Counted from the stretch's first letter, positions 22,368 through 33,918 are shown. The stretch is DNA of 64,000 bases from Eriocheir sinensis (GCF_024679095.1 NC_066563.1:2991428-3055427), one strand, 5' to 3'. Notes: a model not told the origin generated them from the letters alone. Translations and numbers: made by a program.

Positions 22368-22639
22368 GATAAGCACACACGGAGAAAAATATGAATTAAA
22401 AACAACATTCCTGGATTAAGATAAGCGTCCCGAGCACTCAAGTTTGTACAAGTCACTCAGCATGATTAGAATGTGCCTCTGCAGAGCTCATACTGAGTGA
22501 TTAGCAAGTAATTACATCCTTCATCAAAACAACAACGACGCAAGATCCACAACATCAACAACACCTCAGACAACACCACCGTCACCTGGGCAAGAAAACA
22601 ACACATGAACAACACAAACACCTGCTGAGTTGCCACAGC

Positions 22640-22930
22640 CGATATTCTCCCGCCAAAATGGGCTATTTCTTATGAGGTTCCGCGGACATATTCATAAATC
22701 GCGGGTGACGGGTAACGGGACTTTTAATTTCATGTCGGTAGTTAATTCGCGATTTCTGATATACTAAAACATTTTAATCATCTACCTGGCAACCATGAAC
22801 ACCTGCGCCTCCTCCTAACCTCCGCGGAGCAGCCTAACGAGCTACCAATCCCGGCGGAAGGCAATTACAGCAGTCAGAGGCCGTGATTAGTGTTGTCGGG
22901 ATTGGCTAATTGCTCTTTGTCCGTTTGCCT
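22640..22930. promoter_or_regulatory. Candidate regulatory block rich in homeodomain-type sites
   Basis: Within 290 bp lie TTCATAAATC (22691), GTTAATTCGCGA (22741), TTTTAATCA (22772), GCAATTAC (22861), GTGATTAG (22883) and GGCTAATTGC (22904), interspersed with CpG-containing GC-rich words. TAAT/ATTA cores are common in AT-rich DNA, but here they sit in balanced unique sequence with no microsatellite for several hundred bases. Function is inference. Confidence 0.25.
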
Positions 22931-23359
22931 TCTCCCTCACGCCCCCCGCCAGTGTTCCTCTGCCGGGGTGAATGAGACGAGTGGGAACCGAGGCGAGAAG
23001 ATTATACACCAGCATCCACAAGGGAAGGACCTCCTGCAGACACACTCCCACTCCTCCTCCTCTTCCTTTTACAGGGTCAAAAAGCGGCGAGGCATCAGAA
23101 AAGTTAGTTATTAGGTTAGCCCTGATTCTGTAGACTCTGCTGATGGTTCTAGATCTAAATTAAGTTAACGATTCCGTCTAAAAAAGTTTAAAGAATCCTA
23201 CGCTTTATCCTCAGAATATATTTTCACCTCAAGATTTTTACATATGATTTTCTATAAGAAGAACATTGTGTGAGGTTACTTAGGTTTTACGGCAAGAGGA
23301 AGCAGGCTAATGACTAACTAAAAAGGTACAAAAATGCCCCCAACCTATTGCTGCTACAT

Positions 23360-23565
23360 TGAAAAGTTAAGCCAGAAAAAAAGATCTTTGAGTTACAAGA
23401 CGCGAGAGAGATCAGAGGGAAGCTGCTGTTTTCCTTTCAGTGCTACATATACGGCTGCCAAAAAGTTGAAAATTCCAGAAAAAAGATTGATGTGTTACAC
23501 GACGCGAGGAGAGACTCGAGAGGCGCGCAGTGCAGGGAAAACCGGCGTGTTCCTTCCAGTGCTTC
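23360..23565. repeat. Two-copy tandem repeat, ~103-119-bp spacing
   Basis: CCAGAAAAAAAGATCTTTGA (23372) with TTACAAGACGCGAG, and CCAGAAAAAAGATTGATGTG (23475) with TTACACGACGCGAG. TTTCAGTGCT at 23436 pairs with TTCCAGTGCT near 23555. The second copy is longer and more CpG-rich. Confidence 0.65.
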
Positions 23566-23684
23566 AGCAGCGAGAGCAGGAGAGCCTGACGCCCACCTGC
23601 TGCCTTCGCTCCGCCGCTCGCCACCGGGAGAAAGCAGGGAACAAAAAAATCGGCTCGGGACACCCCTGGGCAGAAGGGGCGCGG

Positions 23685-23785
23685 CCTTATTGGATAAAAC
23701 CAATTACTGTGTCCGCTCGGCTGGGCAAATTACGCCTTTTTCGTCTGGCTAATTGGCGTCAATGTTAGCGTTCATCATGATTATG
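23685..23785. promoter_or_regulatory. Second homeodomain-motif patch
   Basis: ATTGGATAAAACCAATTAC, CAAATTACGCC and GGCTAATTGGCG lie within 70 bp of each other, each pairing an ATTA core with GC-rich flanks. ATTGG/CCAAT words occur on both sides. Confidence 0.2.
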
Positions 23786-23918
23786 CGCGGCGTACACCTA
23801 GAAATACGTACACGTGTATGTACGCGTTTCACCTACACGAGGGTTACCTGTACGCGATGGTAAGGTGTGTACGTGACAGGGAAACACACTCCGGCCTTGA
23901 GATGCAACTCCGCCTCCT

Positions 23919-24010
23919 CCCCGCCCACTCTACACCCCCCTCCCCTCTCCCCGCCCACTCTACACCCCCCTCCCCTCTCCCCGCCCACTCTTCACCCCCC
24001 TTCCCCCCGC
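23919..24010. repeat. 30-bp C-rich minisatellite, 3 copies
   Basis: CCGCCCACTCTACACCCCCC with TCCCCTCTCC repeats exactly once and then again with a single change (TTCACC). Confidence 0.95.
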
Positions 24011-24140
24011 CCCTGAGCCCCGCCAAGGCCGAACACAATACATTCAAGCAAAACACGAAATATTGTAGAAACAGGAAACATATAACAAAGCCGAGTAACA
24101 TTCATTCTCAGGACGCGACGAAAAAAAGCGTAATCGTCTT

Positions 24141-24159
24141 AACACACACACACACACAC
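24141..24159. repeat. (CA)n microsatellite
   Basis: About nine CA units. Confidence 0.9.
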
Positions 24160-24290
24160 TATGGTTACAACGTCCGATGACTCGATACTAAAACATAAAA
24201 TACAAGACATGAAACGACAGGCAGGTGATAGCGTGACCTCGGACGGGAATGAAGGTCAGAGGAAAGAGATGGGGCAATAAACAAGAGACG

Positions 24291-24470
24291 GAGATTGGGG
24301 GAAAAAAATACGACTGAAGGGAAATGTTACAGCGATGGAAATTGGGGAAAAAATACGACTGAAGGGAAATGTTACAGCGATGGAAATTGGGGAAAAAATA
24401 CGACTGGAGGGAAATATTGCAGCGATGGAAATTGGGGAAAAATACGACTGGAGGGAAATCTTACAGCAAT
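24291..24470. repeat. 45-bp minisatellite, about 4 copies
   Basis: GGGAAAAAATACGACTGAAG, then GGAAATGTTACAGCGATGG, repeats with near identity. Copies three and four change GAAGG to GGAGG and vary the GTTAC/ATTGC/CTTAC word, so order of divergence runs left to right. Confidence 0.95.
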
Positions 24471-24765
24471 ATATTCCTTCCTCCTTTTCAATTTCTTATC
24501 ATCACTTGTATCCTTCTAAATGATCACTATTACAACTACTATGGATGGGGAAGTTGGTCTAAGATTCACGATTCAAATATATAGTAATCTTAGTATGCAA
24601 AGCGATGAGGATTAAGGAGAAAAATGAGACTAACGGGAAATGCTTCAGTAAAACTCCATCCCTCCTTTTCCATTATAATTTGTATCCTTCTAAATTACTG
24701 CTATTACAACTATCATGAATGAGGAAGTTGGTCTTAGATTCAAGGTTCAAATGTAACGTAATATC
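24431..24765. repeat. Larger duplication, ~172-bp unit, 2 copies
   Basis: The last 45-mer and its right flank (CCTCCTTTTCAATTTC, TGTATCCTTCTAAATGATC, GGAAGTTGGTCTAAGATTC) recur from about 24604 as CCTCCTTTTCCATTATAA, TGTATCCTTCTAAATTAC and GGAAGTTGGTCTTAGATTC. The 45-bp minisatellite is therefore nested at the edge of an older longer-unit duplication. Confidence 0.85.
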
Positions 24766-24879
24766 GCCAAGCTAAGTGTACATGGCGCGCAAGGATCGTT
24801 GTGAAATTTCCGAACGTAATTGCCAGATCGTCCCTCCCTCAGGTGCACGCGCCCTCTCCTCGTTAATCAGGAAGGGAGG

Positions 24880-25065
24880 GAGCTGAGAACAGGGGCGAGG
24901 GAGAAGAATAGGAGGGGAAGGGAGGGAAGAAGGGAAAGGGAAAAAGCAGGGAGAAAAAAATAAAAGGGAAAAATAAGGAGGTTAATGGAGATAGGGAGGG
25001 AAAAGAAACAAGAAGCGAAGGGGAGAGAGAGGGAGAAATAAGTGGGGGAGAGGGGTCGTGTTGGT
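24880..25065. repeat. Purine-rich tract
   Basis: Almost uninterrupted A/G on the + strand, with no clear repeat unit. Confidence 0.7.
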
Positions 25066-25379
25066 ATGCGAGCTGATAAAGTATGGATGACAAATTACTA
25101 AAAGATAAATGATAACGTAATCAGCCAGAATCATCTTACCTAGAACACTCAAGAGCCGAGATTTACTCATGGACTTGAAGATGCAATGCAGAATCAGCCA
25201 CAAAAGACCAGCTACGTTGCAAATATCGGCTTTATAGAAGAAAAAAAATCATATAAGGAAGAGTGTGTGTTTAGGTAATGGGAGGCAGCAAGGAATGGCA
25301 GGACTAGAGAAAGTATAAAGTGCCGCGTGACAGGTAGTGAAAGGTTAAAATCAGATAAAATACAATACGGTAAGGTAAG
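25066..25379. other. No supported gene or element
   Basis: Unique DNA between the purine tract and the diverged block. Confidence 0.4.
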
Positions 25380-25760
25380 GATAGGTTAGGTTTGCTTGGC
25401 CCACCTTCCCGTCACCTGCGCAACGAGTAAGACAGCAGGTAATGGGAGGTAAAGTAAGGGTAAGATTTTGTTAAGTGGAAGATGGTGAGGTGCGATTAGG
25501 TACAATTTAGTAGGGTTAACGAGAAGATAGTAAGATTAAGACCAGTAGCGTCAAAGAAGGAAGGTGTTAACTGATATACCGCGAGGGAAGATAAAGAAGG
25601 TTGTGGCGTGCTTAAACTAGAAGACAGCAAGATTAAACTTCAAAAGGGCACGACAGGAAAGGTGTGTTAATATTGGTCCATTCTTTGCGTTCACCTCCCC
25701 CTCACCTGTCCATGGATAAGGGGAAGCAAGTAATTAAGTTGGTGTAATGTTAAAAAATGT
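25380..25760. repeat. Faint diverged tandem block, ~95-100-bp period
   Basis: CGAGAAGATAGTAAGATTAA (25520) resembles TAGAAGACAGCAAGATTAAA (25618). CCCGTCACCTGCGCAACGAG (about 25410) resembles CCCTCACCTGTCCATGGATA (about 25700). Weak alone; listed because the same architecture recurs in the window. Confidence 0.35.
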
Positions 25761-26179
25761 AGGTGAAATGCGTTAAGTTTAAGTGTAACGGAGTAATATA
25801 GGAAGATGCCACGAGGTCATTCCATCCTATGAGCTCAACTTTCCTAAACCTGAGCAGCGGTGTGAGGCAAGGTAACGGGAATGAGATAAGGTAATTAGCA
25901 TGCGTCAAGGTAACATGTAGGAGACAAGGTAACAAGTAATCCCTATCGCTCTCCATCCTGTTCCTCGGCGCAGTGGAGTGACTCAGTGTTCAAGGTTCCC
26001 CGCGCTGTTACTTCCACTTTCCCGGAACCATAAATAAAAATGAAGAAAAAACTACCCAGCGAAAAAATATCATGGTGGAGTTCTTTCTCGCGGGGAGTAA
26101 AATGCAAAATGGATTTCCCTGCGAATTTCAATATTTTATGAAGGGTATTTTTATAGATGCTACACCTGTAAAAAGCGAC
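25761..26179. other. No supported gene or element
   Basis: Several GGTAAC/AAGGTAA words recur near 25870-25940, but no full unit is seen. Confidence 0.4.
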
Positions 26180-26860
26180 AGTGTGTTGAAGGAATGGAGG
26201 TAAAAAGACGGGAACAGGCAGGAAAGGAAGTGATGAGGAGAGACAGAGGAAAGAAAGGGAGGATGAGGATGTGAGGGGATGGGAATGATGGAGAGGAAAA
26301 GGAGGGAGGGGAGAACAGAGAGAGGAGTGAAAGGTGAGATAGAAAGGAGGGGAGAGGACTGCAGGAGGTGAAAAGGGGTAAAAGGCAGAAGGGAAAGGAC
26401 GAACGGATGAGGCAGAAAGGGACAAAAGGGAGAGATTGAAAGGAAGAGAATGGAGAAGACAGATGAAGATAGAAAGATTCACAGGAAAAGATGAGAGAGA
26501 ATAAGACAGAGTAAGGGAACTGTGGAATGTAAGGGAAAAGAGAGGCGGAGATGGAAACGAAAGAAAGTGAGGAAGACATAGAGGAAGAGAAGGGAGATGG
26601 GAGAGAAAAAGGAAGAGGGGTGTAAAAGAAGGGAGAGGAGAGATGAAGAAGGAATGGGAGGGAGACAGAAGAAGGGAAGGGAGATGGAAGGGAGAGAAAG
26701 AGTAAGGTGGGTGAGACGGGGTGAAGGTCTGAAGGAAGGGATGGGTGAGGTGTAACGGTACAAGGCAGGTAAGTGTGTGGAGGGAGGAGAGGAGGGAGAG
26801 TGGGAACGAGGCGAGTAGGCAAAGGAAACAGGAACGGAGGGGAAAGGGGGGGGGGAACGA
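26180..26860. repeat. Long purine-rich tract (about 680 bp)
   Basis: The + strand is overwhelmingly A and G, ending in GGGGGGGGG near 26847. Minus-strand frames of 179 and 303 aa reading through it are Pro/Ser/Leu/Phe-rich and carry no domain. Confidence 0.85.
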
Positions 26861-26910
26861 TCTCAGTTAATAACTTCCGCTTGTTGTTCAGCCTCCACGT
26901 CGCTCGTTTC

Positions 26911-26912
<2 letters not shown>

Positions 26913-26964
<52 letters not shown>
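26913..26964. repeat. (CA)n microsatellite
   Basis: About 26 CA units, in inverted orientation to the large GT tract 114 bp downstream. Confidence 0.97.
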
Positions 26965-26966
<2 letters not shown>

Positions 26967-27025
26967 AAACAAACATACACACAAACACAAGTCCCAAAAA
27001 TATACAGGAAACGGCTCGCTCAAAA

Positions 27026-27053
27026 TAAATAAATAAATAAAAAAAAAAAAAAA
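27026..27053. repeat. (AAAT)n with poly-A
   Basis: About four AAAT units then an A run, lying between the inverted CA and GT tracts. Confidence 0.85.
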
Positions 27054-27075
27054 GAGGGGGGCATCATACAATCAT

Positions 27076-27479
<404 letters not shown>

Positions 27480-28190
27480 GGGAAAAGGCGAGAAAAAAAC
27501 TTCACAGAAACCTGGAAAACGGAAGAGGAAAAAAATTGAAATGTCTAAAAATATGGAGTAGAAAGGGAAAGGAAAGAGGTGAATTCTTAGAAGGTAAAAC
27601 GTGGATAATATATGAAGAAAGGAAAGGAAAAGGAAACAATAAAGAGTATAAATAGTTGTAATAACATTAAAATTTTGAGGTAAAGCTCGAAGAAAACAAT
27701 AAAAAACAGGAGACCAAATGCAGTGTAGGAAAAACCTAGAAAATGAAAAAAAAGAGACAAGACGAGAAAATAAATGCAGAAGAAAATTAAGAGAAAAAGG
27801 AAGAAACACGGAATTAATGATGTAGAAGGAACGTGAAGTATGAAAATGGCAACAAGAAAAACAACAAAAGACGTGTGTGAAGTGAAATTTGAATGTGCAG
27901 TGCAATACTTCATACTTGAACTGCATGTGATGACCCGTGAGAGTGAAGTGAGATGAACGTCAATCTTGATAAAGGCGAGCAGAGGTGAAGAGATGGGAGG
28001 TGAGAATGATGAGGAGGAAGAAAAGATGATGTTGATAAAGAAAAGAGAAGAAAAAGGATGAAGTAGAAGGAAATGAAAAAAGGGAAAAAGAAGAAGAGGA
28101 AGAAAAGAAGAAAAAAGATGAACTAAACAAGAAAAAGAAGAAAGAAAAATAGGATGAAGAGAAACCACCCATAAAAGGAATACTGAGAGG
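27480..28190. repeat. A/G-rich tract (about 710 bp)
   Basis: A-dominated purine sequence with AAGAAGAAAAAG-like words, especially 28010-28150. The 149- and 290-aa minus frames reading it are Phe/Leu/Ser-rich artefacts. Confidence 0.6.
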
Positions 28191-29599
28191 ACGGAGCACA
28201 TCCACCCATGCCCTAAGCTCCAGCGAGAAGGATAATGCGGGACCAAGGTGACCACTTCCTCTTCCAGCGAGCTTACCGAAGAGCTGAGCCTATAGGACCA
28301 GGTGACGTCCCTCTCCCCCTGCCAACTCCCTCCGTCCCACGCCACCCACACCTGCCTCAAGAAGCTTCCGTCCTCTATATGTATTTCTAGTTCACTACCT
28401 TGTATTAAAAAGCAGAAAGACTTATTGAAGGAAGATGGCAAATAAACAAGAATTATCATAGCTAAGAGAGAGAAAAAAGGGAAAACTAAAAATAAATAAC
28501 TGGTTGATCTATACTTTTGATAATTGTACTAATGATACGCTTCTTACAGTCCCCCTTCATGGATCAGCATTCTAGATTATGACCTCAAAATCATAATATA
28601 TATTTAGCCTAGTCACGCTTCGGTTCTCTCCCCTCAATTTCACCTTTCTAACATAAGCTTCATCCTCTCCCTGCGCACATTAGCCCGTTAAGAGGCGGAT
28701 CACCAGCTAGAATATTACACAGGAATCATAAAGCAATAGTTCACCGGGACACACAAGTTACCTTTACTATTATTGCTGCTCTGTGTCATCGCCTGTATAC
28801 ACTCCCGCGTGAAATATTATCGGAGTTCCTCGAAATCACACACAACTGTTTTATGCACGCGTCCCAGTCCTCGGTGTTGCGGGTCCCAGGTAACATGTGG
28901 TTCCAGGTGTTCCCACAAAGCCAACACCTGGGCAGATCAATACACTAGGATAACTCTCTTGACCAGCAACTTCAGAAAAAAAGCTCGTTTCTCAATACAG
29001 TTGGTGGCTGACTTTGATTTTCTTTCCAATGTCAGGTTATATTTGGTTTGAAAGTATTGTTCAACTAGTTACATTAGATTCATACGCGTCTGAGAACTTA
29101 TGATCAGGACCAAATGCTACAGTTTCATAACACGGCGATTGTTTTGACGTAGTAGTTGTAATTCTGAAGCTCATTTATAACTCGCAAGTTACAGTCCAGT
29201 TAGAATGTGTTTGACAAAGCTTCTATACCTTGAATATGACCAAATACTCATAAAAACTTGCTTATTTTCCCTTTCGGCCTTTGGAAATTGTGCATGTGAG
29301 GCGAAACGTGTCAGAATACCGCCCTAAACTTCATGAGTGAATATCAAAATGGGGTGGGCGGGGCTTACTATCGAAATTAACATAAAAATAACATCCCCGG
29401 CTTGCATCGCCCCTAGCTGTGGTGTGTGGGTCACGGTCGAACTCAAGTGGAGCAGCAACGAACGCAAACACTGGCCGTGCCCTGTGTTGGAAAGGTTATC
29501 ATTATGGCGGGAGGGAGGCGCGTCATCCATCCAGCAACGGTCAATGTTTTCAGTTAGAAGCACACGTGGCGTTTTTATTGCTGCGTGATGTGTGGGAGT
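28191..29599. other. No supported gene or element
   Basis: Mostly unique. Two loose GACCAAATGCTACAG/GACCAAATACTCATA words (29108 and 29239) and a GGCGAAACGTGTC word (29300) were examined and not assigned. Confidence 0.45.
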
Positions 29600-30050
29600 T
29601 CATGGCCCTGAGGAGTGGATGGTGTGAAGCGGGGGAGAGGAGGTGGGGGAGGAGGAAGGGACGGACTGGGCAATGGGGGAGGAGAGAGAGGTTAAGGGGT
29701 ATAAGGAAGGGGGGGGAGGAAAAGGTAGTGGATGGAAGTAGGTGTTGTGGAGAGGGACAAAAGGAAGGGAGGGGTGCAATGGGGTAAGAGAAGGAAGGGT
29801 TTGCAACAAGGGATGGTGAGGCGTGGAGGAGAGGGAAATAAAATAAGGAAGAGGTGTACATGGATAAGGGAGGAAAGTGTTAGCAGCGAGAAGGGATGGA
29901 GAGGGGAAAGGGAAAGACGTAAAGGGGTAAGGGAGGCGAAGGGTAAGTTTTCAGCTAGAAGGGATAGAGGCGTGGTGGAGAGGGGAAGGGAGGGAGAGGC
30001 ATTGAGCGGTAGGGAGAGGAGGGGGGAGGGGTGCAGCGAGGACAGCCCCT
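29600..30050. repeat. G-rich purine tract with ~68-bp internal period
   Basis: GGGATGGTGAGGCGTGGAGG (29810), GGGATGGAGAGGGGAAAGGG (29892) and GGGATAGAGGCGTGGTGGAG (29960) follow AGCAAC/AGCGAG/AGCTAG words at about 68-80-bp steps, with a fainter copy near 29735. G runs at 29709-29717 and 30022-30033 add quadruplex potential. Confidence 0.55.
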
Positions 30051-31021
30051 TGCATCCACTCACCACCCGCTACAAATTTAAACCACTGCCACAACGGTTT
30101 GCACGACGCAGCCAGGCAGTGCATCAGCCTCCCCCGCCCCCATCCCTTATACAACCTTACCCACACCCCTGGCTTCCCTCCCTCCACCCCCTCATCCCCA
30201 CACTGCCTCAAGCCTCCCACGCCCGCCCGCCTCCACTAATCTCCTCACAAACCTGACCCGCTTCATACATTTTCCTTCGTCTATGACCGCCAAACCAAAC
30301 ACAAGAGGATTTTTTTTTTCTTCAAAGAATTCGTCAAGTACACTAATAGTCACGTGTACGGTTTGAAGTTGATTAAGGACGAAAAGGGGAGATTGATAGA
30401 TTGGAAGCATATTTTTTTTCTTTGGCACATGAAACCGATATCAACCGAGCTAGTTCCGACAATGAGCCAGCCAGATGAATGAATGGCCTTCGTTCGGTCC
30501 CTATGTCGCCGCGGGTGCCGGGGCGATACAGGCCAATCCCTTCTGATTATATTTACACAACTAATACACGGCGGCCACCACATTGTATGGCATAAGAACA
30601 ACCCTCAGCTGCCCCTCCCCGCTCCCTCTGTGTTCACTTTCGTCTCCATTACCGCCTGACAATCGCAGAGGCTGAAACAAACAGAGGGAACGGCAGCCGA
30701 GAAGGACAATTACCCCGACGGACAAAGGAACAATTGGGATATCACAAGGGCGGGGCACAGACGGGCGGGGGAGGAGGGGCGGCTGTCAGACACGGACCTG
30801 TAATCCACACCCCCGAGAGAGGAGGAAAGAAAGGGTGCAAGGAGGTGCGGGTGTGGGAGCTGGAAAACAGGGAACTGATAGGGGCTGCAGAAGAAAGCGC
30901 AGGGGTGGGTGGGAGTGAGAGAGGGAGTAGAGGGAGCATTCAAGAGAAGAGAAGGGAGGGGTGAGGAGGTACTACGAGTGTGAGTGGCTGGAAAACGAAT
31001 GAGAAGTGATAGCTGCCGCCC

Positions 31022-31024
<3 letters not shown>
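30051..31024. other. No supported gene or element
   Basis: C-rich 30120-30240, otherwise mixed, then G-rich 30740-30970. No domain-bearing frame. Confidence 0.45.

Positions 31025-31067
<43 letters not shown>
31025..31067. repeat. (GT)n microsatellite
   Basis: About 21 GT units. Confidence 0.96.
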
Positions 31068-31069
<2 letters not shown>

Positions 31070-31719
31070 AGACGTGGAAGCCAAAGTTGTGATACGGCTG
31101 ACAAAGGAGTTGTGTAAGGGTGAGGGAGCAGTGGAGTAGTGGGAGACTAGATTGCGGGAGCGTGCAGGCGTGAGGAGTGAGTTAAGAGACAAGGTTCCCC
31201 CTCCTCGCTAGTGGCTGTTTGCACTATACAGTCCCAGATGTCAACCCACAGAGCTGAATATTTCATGAGAGTCGATATGCACCATGACTTGCAGCAAACT
31301 TCCATGCGCCAGCCATGCACGTACGCCACCAACCACCCGACCACCTCCCTCCCCATCATTATTACGCCAAAAGCCATTAAAGGCGGAGCACTGGATCAAT
31401 GCAAGCGCAGGAGACTTAATTCTTAATGCTCGACGGCTGGTGTTGAAGAGGCAGGGAGAGAAGAGAGCGAGGAGAGAGGAGAGCAAACAGGGGTTCTCTT
31501 CCTCCTCTCACTCCACTTTCAGACCAACACGCAAAGTCACTCGCCCATAAGAACCTTTAGGGTTTAGGCAAATCAATACAACTAATGCTGCAGCTCAACG
31601 CCTTCCCAGAATCCTGCTCAGGTTTGCATGCATATCGACCTTTCACGAAGCAGAGTGAAAGCACAGTCGCGTTCCACCGCATTCCAAGGACAACACGAAT
31701 GCGCTCCATCTTCGGCGAG
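31068..31719. other. No supported gene or element
   Basis: Unique-looking DNA; no motif stands out. Confidence 0.4.
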
Positions 31720-32320
31720 GAGGCCTTGGGGTGGCGGCGGAGGGAGGAGTGGATGAGAAGAGACGGAGAGGGGGAGTATTTGAAACCAAGAAGGGGAGAG
31801 GAGTGTTGTGAGAGGGTGGAAGAGGTGGCATTGGAGGAGGGAGGGAGGATATAAAGTGGAGAGATGGGGGCAAAAGGTGGAGAATTTCAAACCGAGGAAG
31901 GGAGAGGGAGGTGTTGTGAGGGGTGGAGGGAAGAGGAGGGGTGGCGGCCGCGAGATTGACGTGCAGTGATCCTGGGAATCGATTTCCGGATAAGTCATTG
32001 TTGATACAGGAAGAAGAGGACCTCTGGAGGGCTGCCAGGGAAGAAGAAAGAAAGAAGAGGGAGGGAGTGGAAGAAAGTGGAGGAGTGGCATGAGAGGGGA
32101 TGACAGAAAAAGAGAACAATAGGGGGAATGCAAGAGGGAAAAAAGAAAAAGAAAAAAAAAGAGGGAGGGGTGGATGCATGGACAAGGTGGACAGATAAGG
32201 AAAGGGAAGGAGAAGAGTGGGAAGGATGAGGGAGTGGAAGGTTAAGGAGTGGCATGGGAGGGGGAATACACGTGAGGGAGGGGAGTTATTAAGGAAGGTT
32301 GAGAAGATAATGAGGGCAAA
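31720..32320. repeat. Purine-rich tract with two separate duplications
   Basis: TATTTGAAACCAAGAAGGGG with GTGTTGTGAGAGGGTGG (31778) repeats as AATTTCAAACCGAGGAAGGG with GTGTTGTGAGGGGTGG (31883), about 105 bp apart. Further on, GAGGGAGTGGAAG..GGAGTGGCATG (32061) repeats at 32228, about 168 bp apart. A short CpG-containing break (31945-32010) separates them. Confidence 0.7.
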
Positions 32321-32355
32321 AAAATCATTCCGGAAGCCACTTGGATCACGACTTC

Positions 32356-32490
32356 ATCCCCACCACCACCACCACCACCAAGGATTCGGAAGTATTAACA
32401 CACCCTCTAGACTTCTTGACAACCATCACATCCACCACCACTGTAACCCCAGCTACCACCACCACCATCACCACCACACCATGCACTGAA
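32356..32490. repeat. (CCA)n-rich block
   Basis: Runs of CCA at 32359-32380 and 32455-32480 with CCA/TCA-rich DNA between. Read as poly-Thr or poly-His frames, with no coding evidence. Confidence 0.85.
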
Positions 32491-32527
32491 ACCACCAGCA
32501 TCAACAGCCCCGCCGCAGCCCTCCACA

Positions 32528-32544
32528 AACACACACACACACAC
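32528..32544. repeat. (CA)n microsatellite
   Basis: About eight CA units. Confidence 0.85.
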
Positions 32545-32679
32545 GGGCTATTCAATTTACTTATCGAATTTAAAGATTTACAACCTCAAATTTGCGCGAC
32601 AATTAGATTTTCGGATTACAATGGAGTCCTTTCAAATTCGATATGTATAGCCCTTCCCCCCTCCCTTCCGTCGTATCCA

Positions 32680-32970
32680 AGGCATGAACAAGGGAGGGGA
32701 CGTGGAGGATAGGAAATTGGGGAAGGGGGAGAGGAAAGAAGAGATAATTGAGGAGTGGAGGGGAAGTGGGGAGGATAGGGATAAGGAAAGTAGGAGAGGG
32801 AAGAAGAGAGAACTGAGAGGTGGAGAGGTGAGGCGATGGCTAGGAAAGATCTGCATCAACTCTTTATCCCAAAATTCCCCGAAAATAGATGAGGATAGAG
32901 GAATAGGAATGGGGAGGGGAGAGGAAAGAAGAGAGACCAGCAGGGGATGTGGAGAAGAAATGGATTGGGG
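32680..32970. repeat. Purine-rich tract, ~124-bp repetition
   Basis: GATAGGGATAAGGAAAGTAG (about 32775) and GATAGAGGAATAGGAATGGG (about 32895), both leading to GAAGAAGAGAGA/GAAAGAAGAGAGA, are likely diverged copies. Confidence 0.5.
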
Positions 32971-33219
32971 TGGGCAGATGTGGTCCAAGTTAGTGGGTAG
33001 ATGTGGTCAAGTTAGTGGGTAGATGTGGTCAAGTTAGTGGGTAGATGTGGTCCAAGTTAGTGGGTAGATTTGGTCCAAGTTAGTGGGTAGATGTGGTCCA
33101 ATTTAGTGGGTAGATGTGGTCCAATTTAGTGGGTAGATGTGGTCCAATTTAGTGGGTAGATGTGGTCAAGTTAGTGGGTAGATGTGGTCCAATTTAGTGG
33201 GTAGATGTGGTCTAAGTTA
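32971..33219. repeat. 22/23-bp minisatellite, 11 copies
   Basis: The unit is TGGGTAGATGTGGTCCAAGT plus TAG. Variants carry CAAG (22 bp), CCAAG, CCAAT or CTAAG at the same place. The variants are partly clustered: three consecutive CCAAT copies follow a CCAAG pair, and isolated 22-bp copies occur at positions 2, 3 and 9. Copy 5 has ATTTGG. Boundaries are sharp at 32971 and 33219. No spacer separates the copies. Confidence 0.98.
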
Positions 33220-33583
33220 CTTTTCCCAAATTCACCCAACACAGAATGGCAGAATGAGTATGCAGAAAGGGGGAAGAAAAATATATATAGAAGAGGTGAG
33301 GAGGAGAGGGAGAGTATAAGTAGATTTGTTAGGTCATTCCCCCTACTTCCTAAGATAGCGACGCCATTCATATTGGGTCATGCAAGCGAGGTTAAGCATT
33401 GAGACGTGAGCGATACAGGAAGAAAAAAATAAAAACGGATAGACATTGGACGTTACTGAGAAGAAAAAACTACCTCTAGGAAGTGCAAATTGGGTATTGA
33501 GCCGAGCGTTACTTTATGATACAACATGAAATGAATGTTCGTGCGTTAATAATTAATGTGTAGTGGCGTGATCATGAAGCAGA

Positions 33584-33670
33584 TATTTCACTCTATACGT
33601 TATACCATTATTTATCTTTTTTTGTCTTTCAATTTCACTCTATACGCTATACCATTATTTTTTTTTTTCC
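33584..33670. repeat. 48-bp tandem duplication
   Basis: ATTTCACTCTATACGTTATA then CCATTATTTATC (33584) is repeated as ATTTCACTCTATACGCTATA then CCATTATTTTTT (33632), with one substitution in the core. Confidence 0.95.
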
Positions 33671-33710
33671 GACGACCATTGTCACCACCACGTAGATGTC
33701 GCCATAAACC

Positions 33711-33731
33711 AACCACCACCACCACCACCAC
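33711..33731. repeat. (CCA)n repeat
   Basis: About six CCA units inside a CCA/TCA-rich stretch that continues to 33795. Confidence 0.9.
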
Positions 33732-33866
33732 TATCACCGCCACTATAATGTGCTATCATAACCACAATATCGCCACTACTGTCACCATCACCACTGTTTA
33801 TTTCACCAAGAACCCACAATTGTTTTTTTTCCCTATCCAAGGACAGTACTACGGCGCACGAGCGGT

Positions 33867-33918
33867 GTGTGTGTGTGTGTGTGTGTAATACTAATAACTC
33901 TCTCTCTCTCTCTCTCTC
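33867..33918. repeat. Short (GT)n and (CT)n pair
   Basis: Nine GT units (33868-33886), then TAATACTAATAA, then ten CT units (33898-33918). Confidence 0.92.

Noticed and set aside
26160..27071. 303-aa minus-strand frame
   Set aside because: It is a Pro/Ser/Leu/Phe-rich reading of a purine tract plus a Cys-Val run from the CA microsatellite; no domain.
27587..28459. 290-aa minus-strand frame
   Set aside because: Phe/Leu/Ser-rich reading of A/G-rich DNA; composition explains the absence of stops.
29290..29315. Hammerhead-ribozyme or Penelope-like 3' end (GCGAAACGTGTC)
   Set aside because: The GAAA half is present, but no CTGANGA core lies at a workable distance.
32971..33219. CRISPR-like array
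   Set aside because: The 22/23-bp units are head to tail with no variable spacers, in eukaryotic DNA; it is a minisatellite.
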